Assembly (NCBI GenBank): GCA_937996615.1
Contig: CALKVD010000123.1
Coordinates: forward strand, 1-6,224
Direction of reading: 5' to 3'
Length of the DNA stretch: 6,224 bases
From: an uncultured Rickettsiales bacterium
GTDB taxonomy: Bacteria; Pseudomonadota; Alphaproteobacteria; Rickettsiales; Midichloriaceae
In this document: piece by piece, positions 1-6,224 of the stretch
Numbering within the stretch: the first letter of the stretch is position 1
Layout: the number at the start of each line of letters is the position of its first letter
Translations under genes and position numbers: made by a program
Notes under the pieces: model-generated
Seen by the model: only the letters and a program-made list of their open reading frames with translations
Databases searched by the model: none
Told to the model about the DNA's origin: nothing

Positions 1-432
1 AATATTAACATTAGGATATTTGACATATCCTCGATTGTCTGCAGCAGGGTGGTGGGGTTGATATTTAAGGATAAAATCAGATTGGTCTCGATCAATTTTT
101 TTAACTTCGACTAAAGCGGTATTGAATTTTTCGCTATGTTGATTATGAAAAAAAATTATTTTGCGTCGGTATGGATCATCCTCTGGAGTAAGGCCAGTTA
201 CTTCTGAATTAGCGATATTTTGTGAGATAATTTTGAGACGCTCGCTTTGAGCAATCATTCCAGATTCAGCGATGCGTTTTGAAGCAACAATTCCGTCAGT
301 TTCTTGTGTAGCATGCTGATTGGTGATATAGGGGGCGGAATAAGCAACTTTAGGTTGTGCCATATAAAAGATAGTATAAACTAAAGTGATAAGATATATT
401 TTGACTTGATGTTGAAATAGTTCGGGTGACAT
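1..432 (-). CDS. flgC: Flagellar proximal-rod protein FlgC homologue with N-terminal signal peptide (3' end outside window)
   Basis: The 144 visible residues are open to the left edge; the C-terminal helix is missing. FlgC is a subunit of the proximal rod, the periplasmic axle of the flagellar basal body. Family signs are the rod-protein motif around residues 59-77 (MIAQSERLKIISQNIANSE), then DPYRRK at 86-91 and GYVKYPNVNI at 135-144, all in canonical FlgC order. Ahead of this core lie about 40 extra residues: a short polar start, a hydrophobic run at 12-25 (IYLITLVYTIFYMA) and a plausible signal-peptidase site AYS|AP near 32/33. Ordinary FlgC has no such leader. ATG at 432 is the most upstream start after an in-frame stop at 466-468 and has an AAGG Shine-Dalgarno 7 nt away. 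An internal ATG at 363 would remove most of the hydrophobic run but has no visible Shine-Dalgarno. The gene follows flgB by 4 nt, so the two are probably co-translated. The family call is firm; a role in a true flagellum is not established. Confidence 0.9.
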   Translation of the reverse strand, partial: MSPELFQHQVKIYLITLVYTIFYMAQPKVAYSAPYITNQHATQETDGIVASKRIAESGMIAQSERLKIISQNIANSEVTGLTPEDDPYRRKIIFFHNQHSEKFNTALVEVKKIDRDQSDFILKYQPHHPAADNRGYVKYPNVNI

Positions 433-436
433 TTTT

Positions 437-871
437 TTACCTTGAGCCTGAAACTGTTGCTGATTTTAGGATATTTCGTGCTTTGTTATACATATTGCTG
501 ATTTCATGGAATTTAGCTGCATTTGCGTCTTTTTCAGCCATTTCATGTTCAAGATTTACCATATTTCCATTTGGTTTATGTTCCTTGACTTGTCCTTCTG
601 TTATGTCATATTTTGAGTTTTGTTGGAGCTGTAAATGTCCTGAATGTGTTAGATGCAAACCTAGATTAATTGGGTAATTAGTTTGGTTGAGATCTTGTGG
701 TATATAATTGGGGGTATCAACATTGGCGATATTTCGCGTTAGAATTGAATCACGATTGCTGAGATAGTCTAGATCGCTAATCATTTGATCAAGATTTTGA
801 GCTTGGATTTCTAGCGTTGTAGCGTTGAATAATAAAATTATTAATACTGTAAGAAGTATTTTGATTTTCAT
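437..871 (-). CDS. flgB: Flagellar proximal-rod protein FlgB homologue with Sec signal peptide
   Basis: This complete 144-aa protein matches FlgB, a proximal-rod subunit of the flagellar basal body. The N-terminal rod motif is SILTRNIANVDTPNY at residues 42-56. LHLTHSGHL at 72-80 matches the middle of FlgB, and NGNMVNLEHEMAEKDANAAKF at 101-121 matches the conserved C-terminal helix (usually GN.VdlE.Em....N...Y). Residues 1-24 form a textbook Sec signal: basic MKIK, a hydrophobic core (LLTVLIILLF) and a likely cut after IQA (24|25). Normal FlgB lacks this leader and leaves through the flagellar type III exporter. The mature part, about 120 aa, is slightly shorter than usual. An in-frame stop at 887-889 leaves ATG 871 as the farthest upstream start. 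The next Met (residue 30) would leave an unusually short N-terminal helix. No clear Shine-Dalgarno is seen. flgC follows after 4 nt; the virB6-like gene ends 117 nt upstream. Family certain; site and partners inferred. Confidence 0.92.
   Translation of the reverse strand: MKIKILLTVLIILLFNATTLEIQAQNLDQMISDLDYLSNRDSILTRNIANVDTPNYIPQDLNQTNYPINLGLHLTHSGHLQLQQNSKYDITEGQVKEHKPNGNMVNLEHEMAEKDANAAKFHEISNMYNKARNILKSATVSGSR
439..444 (-). promoter_or_regulatory. Shine-Dalgarno site of flgC
   Basis: On the minus strand the sequence reads CAAGGTAAAAAAATG. AAGG (443-440) stands 7 nt before the ATG at 432 and overlaps the last codons and the TAA stop (439-437) of flgB. It is a clearer ribosome site than those of flgB or the upstream virB6-like gene. 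It matters because it supports the start that includes the hydrophobic leader of FlgC. The overlap with the flgB end suggests translational coupling of the two rod proteins. Confidence 0.65.
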
Positions 872-903
872 TTTTATAGAGATAAATCAAATAGATAGCT
901 TCA

Positions 904-920
904 ATTATAACTAAATTATA
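904..920 (-). promoter_or_regulatory. Possible promoter region for flgBC (two TATAAT boxes)
   Basis: The 117-nt space between the virB6-like gene and flgB carries two perfect TATAAT hexamers on the minus strand, at 920-915 and 909-904. The nearer one lies about 33 nt ahead of the flgB ATG, a good distance for a -10 box with a short leader. No convincing -35 hexamer is present at 16-18 nt from either box. In DNA this AT-rich, TATAAT can occur by chance, so the call is tentative. If real, flgBC could be transcribed separately from the virB6 genes. No GC-rich hairpin with a T tract was seen in the gap, so read-through from virB6 is also possible. Confidence 0.25.
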
Positions 921-988
921 ATAATATTAAAGTCCAGAGATATGTTATATTATTTGCTCTGAGTTTGTATTTTGTGGTTAGGATCTGA

Positions 989-3757
989 TTATCTCCTAAA
1001 AGCTTTAAGTAATTTATCACAATTCTCTTGTTGTTTTTGGGCGTCTATATTCAATAAATCTATTTGTTCTCTGAGTATATTCTTCTCTTGGTTCAGTTTA
1101 TCTTGAGATAAGATTTGTAAATCGTTTAGTTCTTTTTTTAGATTTTGGAGTCGCTCTCTTTCTGGGGAATCTGCAGGAGGATTATTTCGCTGAATTAAAC
1201 CTTCGGCAACAGTAATCTCACCTTTTTTTTCTACTATTTCGTTATCACGTTCAGCTTTAAATATACGGTCTTCATGGTATTTTTTTGCTTCTGCTTCTCG
1301 GCTAATAACAGTACGCATTTCGCTATATGATTGGTCGAGATTGTTTAGAGTAGTTTGGGCTTCTTCTAGTTTTTCGATGAATTTTGCTCTATCCTGTGGA
1401 CGCATTGAATCAATATCGCGTTGCATCTCAAGAGTTTTCAGATCTTCTTTTTTGGTATTGATTAATATAGATTGGCCATCGCTTCTTTCGCTTAAATTTT
1501 TGATTTCATCTTCTAGCCTTTTGATTTCATCTTTGATATTTGATAATAGAGGGCGAGGTCCCTGCATTGCAGCATAAGTAAGCGCGGCACTGGTTTTGGC
1601 TAATAACTCTTCGGTTCTGTTACTGGTTAGATATTTATCCATAGAGTTTTGTTCTTTTTCTGTGAGTTCTTCTTTTCGCCGTTCATTTTCTTTTGCTGTT
1701 TTTGCTTTTTCTTGATCCTCTTTTCTTTTAGCTGCATCAAGACCAAAAGGATCAAATTGGTGATTTTTATCAAAAATTGTGCTAGCAAACCTATAACCTT
1801 TGCCAGCTTTTTCAAGTCCTTTATGGATATATGATAAAGCAGTATTACCGCCTCTGGTGCCAAAAACTACTTTGCCGATATTATAGTTCATTGCATATTT
1901 GTCGCGTAGAGTACCAAGTCCCTTGCCGACCCAAGAAGAAGAGACATATTGATAGCTGTTATGCCATAAGTTGGTAGCAGCCCCCATTCCAGCTCCATAG
2001 AACGCTGAAGCTCCACCGATTGGAGTGCCGGTCATTCCATCTGAAATTCCATTTACCAAATCTATTGCATTATGGAATAGCATCAACAAAAGTAGACAAT
2101 ATAAATAGGTGTTACCGTCCAGTGCAGTGTCGAGAGCTTGGCGATTTGTAGGTTGATAATATGATATATAAAAAGTATACCAATTCTTTGCAGTACATAT
2201 TTCATAACCAAAAAGCGAGGTAAAAGCACCGTCAAGAAGCAGGAACATCATTGTCATGAATGCTGTAGTTAAAATTATCGACACTGCAGCAGAAACTGTA
2301 TGTTTAATCCAATTTTGAAAAAAGTTACCAGTATTCTTAAATAGAATAAGAAGTAACATGATTGGAAAGATAATTCCTAGCATTGCAATTTTGAAAAAAG
2401 CTCCAAGATAGTTCATCAGCATTTTGAGAATAATCATGATGTAGGCGAATAAAGCAAAATAGAGCAAGAAAATATAGTAGAACTTGGTTGTGAAAAGTAA
2501 TGACCATATTTTATTTTGGATAGCTGATGAAGTGAGGGAGCCAAAAATTGCATCATATAGAACTAAATAGCCAGCACCAGCAGGTAAGCTTCCTGCGTTA
2601 ATTCCGCTGCCGCTAGTCATATTAGGGTCAGTTTTATAAAGCATTGCAGCTCTGGCTAGAATAGCAGAAATTTCGTTTGGTACTACATCGAAAAGTTTAA
2701 AAAGAGTGTCATTAATAATTTTCAAATTAGAGTCTTGCATCAAAGTTACGAGAAGGCCAATTTTAAAAAAAGCCTTAATAAATTCTGCTTGGGTTGTTTG
2801 CATTAATCCCATTGCAAAAGCAAGGGTAAAGAAGATAATATAGAGATAAAGTAGAGGTTTGATATAGTCATGGACATTTTTAACGACTTGCTCTCTGATA
2901 GTTGCTGAAACTGACAATAAAGTATCGGCAATAAATGACATAACTTGTGAAATGAATCCTGTTGAATAGACTCCAGAAACGATAGAAATATAGTATTCAC
3001 CATAATTATTTAAATAGTAAGAGTTCATAACTTTAACATAAACCTTACCCAAGATCGTTGAGGTATTATTGTCACAGATGTAATTATTACTGCCACTAGG
3101 AATGCAGCCAAATATATTTTTGATTGCAAAGTTACCATTTTGATCGGTATGGGGCCCAAAATGAAAAGATCGAAAGAGCTGCTGTGGTGGTGATTCTGCT
3201 ATATTTGCGGATAAATTGGGATCGGGGTAGGTGCCATCACTTTGTTGTATAGCGATTAATCCGTAAAGACCGATACCATTTTCTAAATAGCATCCAGCGT
3301 TGCCTTTTGGATCAATTAATGAACCAGATGTTGTTATTTTTCCTCCTGTGTTACTTGGAGTTATACAGTTACCATAGACAACTGAGCTAGAACCAGGGTT
3401 GTCGCATTTTTTAATTGTGCAGGTTTGATTTTTATCTTTAGCCTGGCCCCATGGATACCATTTTCCTTGGATACTACCTGCTATATAGTATCCAGATTGA
3501 CCATATTGATCTACAGCAGATCCTAATGTATAAACTCCTAAATCTTGCCATCTGGAAACCTGGGGGTTTTGATTGCCACTTCTGAGCAATTCTTGTTCTG
3601 TTTGTCGGGTTTTAACTTTGATATCACTGTTGCCATATCCCAAGTCGTTGGAGCTGATACAATCAGCGGCATAGGCTGGTTTAGTTGTAAAATTGGCGAT
3701 AGAAGAAATCAATAGGGTAATCCAAAAGCATATTTTGATAAATCTTCTATTAGCCAT
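989..3757 (-). CDS. virB6: VirB6-like (TrbL/VirB6 family) T4SS inner-membrane protein with coiled-coil C-terminal extension
   Basis: This complete 922-aa protein is three times the length of Agrobacterium VirB6, as is usual for Rickettsiales VirB6 paralogues. VirB6 is the polytopic inner-membrane channel component of the T4SS. Residues 1-30 are a signal peptide (hydrophobic 10-21, likely cut at AYA|AD). Residues 31-290 look periplasmic, rich in Gly/Asn/Tyr with seven Cys that could form disulfides. The membrane core holds hydrophobic segments near 301-319, 327-342, 425-447, 451-474, 484-508 and 550-566. MGLMQTTQAEFIKAFFKIG and the FKNTGNFFQNWIKH stretch correspond to conserved family blocks. 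A Gly/Ala-rich linker (567-600) leads to a highly charged tail. Segments near 675-712, 737-780, 788-835 and 865-915 there look like coiled coil. ATG 3757 is the only start, since a TAA stands three codons upstream; no good Shine-Dalgarno is seen. It starts 27 nt after the previous virB6-like gene, so one operon is likely. Which paralogue (rvhB6a-e style) cannot be told. Whether the tail is cytoplasmic or exposed depends on an unsettled helix count. Confidence 0.88.
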   Translation of the reverse strand: MANRRFIKICFWITLLISSIANFTTKPAYAADCISSNDLGYGNSDIKVKTRQTEQELLRSGNQNPQVSRWQDLGVYTLGSAVDQYGQSGYYIAGSIQGKWYPWGQAKDKNQTCTIKKCDNPGSSSVVYGNCITPSNTGGKITTSGSLIDPKGNAGCYLENGIGLYGLIAIQQSDGTYPDPNLSANIAESPPQQLFRSFHFGPHTDQNGNFAIKNIFGCIPSGSNNYICDNNTSTILGKVYVKVMNSYYLNNYGEYYISIVSGVYSTGFISQVMSFIADTLLSVSATIREQVVKNVHDYIKPLLYLYIIFFTLAFAMGLMQTTQAEFIKAFFKIGLLVTLMQDSNLKIINDTLFKLFDVVPNEISAILARAAMLYKTDPNMTSGSGINAGSLPAGAGYLVLYDAIFGSLTSSAIQNKIWSLLFTTKFYYIFLLYFALFAYIMIILKMLMNYLGAFFKIAMLGIIFPIMLLLILFKNTGNFFQNWIKHTVSAAVSIILTTAFMTMMFLLLDGAFTSLFGYEICTAKNWYTFYISYYQPTNRQALDTALDGNTYLYCLLLLMLFHNAIDLVNGISDGMTGTPIGGASAFYGAGMGAATNLWHNSYQYVSSSWVGKGLGTLRDKYAMNYNIGKVVFGTRGGNTALSYIHKGLEKAGKGYRFASTIFDKNHQFDPFGLDAAKRKEDQEKAKTAKENERRKEELTEKEQNSMDKYLTSNRTEELLAKTSAALTYAAMQGPRPLLSNIKDEIKRLEDEIKNLSERSDGQSILINTKKEDLKTLEMQRDIDSMRPQDRAKFIEKLEEAQTTLNNLDQSYSEMRTVISREAEAKKYHEDRIFKAERDNEIVEKKGEITVAEGLIQRNNPPADSPERERLQNLKKELNDLQILSQDKLNQEKNILREQIDLLNIDAQKQQENCDKLLKAFRR

Positions 3758-3784
3758 AACTTTTTATATAAATATGCCTTAAAT

Positions 3785-6224
3785 TTATTTGCGATCTTTT
3801 TTATCTTGTTTTTTCTGTTCTTTTTCTCTTGTTTCGACGCTATGTTTATCGACTCCTAAAATTGTTCCAGTAACCTTTCCGCTAGTGCCAATCGCTGAGG
3901 TTATAGGAGAAACAAATCCAGCTAAACCACCTCCAGTTCCCTGAGCTGCACTAGCAGTTGTCCAGTCGATCAATCTAGCAGTTAATTCGGACATAAGTTT
4001 GACAAAATTGAACATAGCGTGACCTATAATCAAGAAGGATATACCTGCGCCGAAGAAGTTTGGTCCTAGAATGCCATCTGGTGGATAGTGAGCTGCAATT
4101 AATGGAACTTTCATTGTCCATAAACAAGAGCCGAATAGGTTGATTATGCACGTGTCACAGACGGCAAAATTTAGTACCATTCCTAGAAGACCCATCATCA
4201 ATTTTTGGAATAGTGATATTGCACCGAAAACAGCAACTGGTTGCAACATAAAAGATGTTAGTTGTTTGATCCAACTGTCGAATATCTGTTTAGTATAGCC
4301 AAACAAACACATTGGAATTGTTAGAGGAGCTATGCTGATCATCAAAGCAATTCCTAAGACAGAAATTAAGTATATAAGTAACGCACTTAATAAGGTAATA
4401 CTAAATGTGATCAAAGCAATAACAATACATAAAAATGCGAAGAACCCAGAAAAACCAACGAAAATAATGGAGAGAACTTTAGTCCACAATAAATCATTTT
4501 GCCAAATTCTTCCCCATATTCCGGATAAGGATGTCGCAATAATAGGTCTGACATCGCTGTTGATGTCAGCAGGGTCAAGTCCAAAGGTCCACTGTAGAGT
4601 TGGTGCCGTTACTATATCAATTAAACTATCCATACCATTAACGAACAGTTTAGTTAGATAGATGCCGAAGAAATTCCAACTTGTATCTCCTATCAATGTT
4701 AAAACAAAAGCCATTTTTACAATTCTTTTGACTGCTTCCTGTTGTGTAAATTGTGCCATACCGGCTACAAACATCAGTCCAGTATATGCTATATAGAAAG
4801 TGACCAAGGCTCTGATTGCAGAAATATAGCCATTATTTTTGATAAAATTTTCATAAATATAGTTTACTACTGGCATCTTACCACTATCATCTTTGCCATT
4901 AGGGCCACCAAATAAATTGCGTTTGAGTCGTCCAAGCAATTTTGAAATCACGTCGTCGTTTTTGAGAACTATCATTTTTGATACTGATAAATCATAACCT
5001 CCAAAAGGCACAGAATTCCAATTTATACCGGTATTATCAGGATTATCCCATTTTTGTTGCAACTCTGTTTTTTCTAATGGTTTGATCCTTAAGTATAGAT
5101 ACATGTCATCAATTGATACTGCAGTCTGGGCAATCCATTGACCTCTTCTTGAACTGTCGCTTTGATCTTTGGTAAAAGTTAAATCTATCCAATTTCCTTT
5201 GATCAAAGCATTGGTAAGAGTTATTTGATTTGCAGCATCTTTTGGTGCAACAAAAAGATACTGCAATCTTTGCCCTTGCATGTTGGGAAAACCTCTCCAT
5301 CCTAGCGACACAGTATAGCCACCCATCGAGGTGCTAATTGCATTTGGGTGTTTAATTAAAAGCTGAGTATATTTTTGGTTGCCGCCATTAGTAAAATCTT
5401 GTAACGAACCATTAAATCTGATGCTGGGGAATGTTTTTGCATTATATTGACTGCTATCAACGCTATAGTCACTTAGGTAATCCGCAGGCAGTGAAGTGCC
5501 ATTGATCATCGCTTGTAGGCCACAATATTCGATATTTTGGGTTGGAATTGTTTGGTCATTATCTTGTGCTGGTTGCATAAAGGGCAGAAGGCTATCAGAC
5601 ATTTTGGAAGCTGGTAGTGATGGGTTTTGACTAATTGAAGATTTATCTGCAAATAATAAATCATAGTCATTAATTTGAACGGTACATTTATTGTTGGAGC
5701 ATTTTGAGTGATATCTTCCTTTATATTCAATGCTTAGATAGTCGCCGTTCAATATCCAAATCCCTGTTTCGGTCCAATCTGTATTATTCGCATTCCATTT
5801 GTTTGGTTCTCTACTGTTATTTGGATTACGGATATTTTTGGTACTGTAGTTTTCTGGATATATCGTAATATACTTTCGTCCGAGCATGTATATGGTATTA
5901 GGTATAGTATCACCTAGAATATCGTTTGCTTCTTGATTTGGGCTTGAAGAAGGGCTATTGATTGAAATTTTTGCTCCACTGTTGCCTTTAACTAGAAATT
6001 TAGAATCATATGGATACTGGGGAGAATTTGTGGCATAAAAGCTGGAGCTGCAATGAGATTGCGTTTGGACATACTGACCCTCTGTGTATGGTTTGATGTC
6101 AAAATTTTGTGAAGCTTTATCTGATTCTTGTTCGGTGGATGTTTTATATATTCTTTTTTTTGCAGAGAAAATTTGTCCAGCTTGACACTGTTGAATACAT
6201 TGTCCAATTAGATCATTATTAAGT
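3785..6224 (-). CDS. virB6: VirB6-like (TrbL/VirB6 family) T4SS inner-membrane protein (5' end outside window)
   Basis: The frame is open from the TAA at 3787-3785 to the right edge, giving 812 visible residues. The true start lies beyond 6224. An internal ATG at 5887 gives 700 aa, but 112 open codons precede it, so it should not be taken as the start. Visible residues 1-455 look periplasmic and beta-rich. They include DWTETGIWILNGDYLSIEY at about 149-167 and GGYTVSLGWRGFPNMQGQRL at about 301-320. The VirB6 membrane core runs from about 466 to 745. It contains TGLMFVAGMAQFTQQEAVKR (481-500), hydrophobic segments near 583-639 and 656-684, and FDSWIKQLTSFMLQPVAVFG (648-667), the best-conserved block of the family. 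A loop with CDTC...C follows (689-700), then a last hydrophobic segment at about 725-744. The end is a Gly/Ala-rich stretch and a short Lys-rich tail (REKEQKKQDKKDRK). Compared with the downstream paralogue, the tail is short and the N-terminal domain is much larger, so the two genes are not recent copies. Role: inner-membrane core of a T4SS channel, by family. Confidence 0.88.
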   Translation of the reverse strand, partial: LNNDLIGQCIQQCQAGQIFSAKKRIYKTSTEQESDKASQNFDIKPYTEGQYVQTQSHCSSSFYATNSPQYPYDSKFLVKGNSGAKISINSPSSSPNQEANDILGDTIPNTIYMLGRKYITIYPENYSTKNIRNPNNSREPNKWNANNTDWTETGIWILNGDYLSIEYKGRYHSKCSNNKCTVQINDYDLLFADKSSISQNPSLPASKMSDSLLPFMQPAQDNDQTIPTQNIEYCGLQAMINGTSLPADYLSDYSVDSSQYNAKTFPSIRFNGSLQDFTNGGNQKYTQLLIKHPNAISTSMGGYTVSLGWRGFPNMQGQRLQYLFVAPKDAANQITLTNALIKGNWIDLTFTKDQSDSSRRGQWIAQTAVSIDDMYLYLRIKPLEKTELQQKWDNPDNTGINWNSVPFGGYDLSVSKMIVLKNDDVISKLLGRLKRNLFGGPNGKDDSGKMPVVNYIYENFIKNNGYISAIRALVTFYIAYTGLMFVAGMAQFTQQEAVKRIVKMAFVLTLIGDTSWNFFGIYLTKLFVNGMDSLIDIVTAPTLQWTFGLDPADINSDVRPIIATSLSGIWGRIWQNDLLWTKVLSIIFVGFSGFFAFLCIVIALITFSITLLSALLIYLISVLGIALMISIAPLTIPMCLFGYTKQIFDSWIKQLTSFMLQPVAVFGAISLFQKLMMGLLGMVLNFAVCDTCIINLFGSCLWTMKVPLIAAHYPPDGILGPNFFGAGISFLIIGHAMFNFVKLMSELTARLIDWTTASAAQGTGGGLAGFVSPITSAIGTSGKVTGTILGVDKHSVETREKEQKKQDKKDRK

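Noticed and set aside
426..677. 83-codon open frame on the plus strand
   Set aside because: It lies wholly antisense to the 3' part of flgB and runs into flgC. Its translation shows no family features, while the minus-strand frame is a clear FlgB.
904..922. AT-only inverted repeat (ATTATAA, 5-nt loop, TTATAAT)
   Set aside because: Seven A:T pairs with no GC content and no following T tract do not make a terminator. The symmetry is a by-product of the two TATAAT boxes.
935..961. Five-base inverted repeat CAGAG...CTCTG after the virB6-like stop
   Set aside because: The 17-nt loop, short stem and absence of a T run make it unconvincing as a terminator.
4332..4661. 109-codon open frame on the plus strand
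   Set aside because: It is antisense to the conserved VirB6 membrane core; hydrophobic codons on one strand commonly leave the opposite strand open.
5885..5887. ATG at 5887 as the start of the upstream VirB6-like protein
   Set aside because: The same frame is open for 112 further codons to the window edge, with protein-like composition including CIQQC.
5992..6207. 71-codon minus-strand open frame near the right edge
   Set aside because: It overlaps the open frame of the truncated VirB6-like gene, which continues without a stop to the edge.
1..6224. CRISPR arrays, tRNA or rRNA genes, insertion sequences
   Set aside because: No regularly spaced repeats, cloverleaf-like sequence, rRNA-like segment or transposase-like protein was seen on either strand.

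Overview
All genes in this window lie on the minus strand, and the DNA is AT-rich. The gene content points to an alphaproteobacterium of the order Rickettsiales. Two very large VirB6-type membrane proteins of a type IV secretion system (T4SS) sit in tandem, which is a trademark of that order. They are followed by homologues of the flagellar proximal-rod proteins FlgB and FlgC. Flagellar genes combined with expanded virB6 arrays suggest a Midichloria-like or other deep-branching, flagellum-gene-bearing member rather than Rickettsia itself. That placement is inference.

In transcription order (right to left): (1) 6224-3785, a VirB6-like protein cut by the right window edge, with 812 residues visible. 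It has a large beta-rich, probably periplasmic N-terminal part, a VirB6/TrbL membrane core and a short charged tail. (2) 3757-989, a second complete VirB6-like protein of 922 aa, starting 27 nt after the first. It has a signal peptide, a Cys-containing periplasmic part, a VirB6 core and a long charged, coiled-coil-rich C-terminus. (3) A 117-nt gap (988-872) with two TATAAT boxes on the minus strand. (4) 871-437, FlgB of 144 aa. (5) 432-1, FlgC, whose 144 N-terminal residues are visible before the left edge, starting 4 nt after the flgB stop behind a good Shine-Dalgarno sequence. No stretch longer than about 120 bases lacks a gene.

The most striking observation is that both rod proteins begin with what looks like a Sec signal peptide. 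Ordinary FlgB and FlgC have none, because the flagellar type III export apparatus secretes them. Upstream in-frame stops rule out longer alternatives, and the flgC Shine-Dalgarno supports the start that includes the signal. Together with the position directly behind virB6 genes, this suggests rod-like proteins delivered to the periplasm by Sec. They could belong to a rebuilt rod or to a structure associated with the T4SS. The signal peptides and synteny are visible in the sequence; the functional link to the T4SS is a hypothesis.
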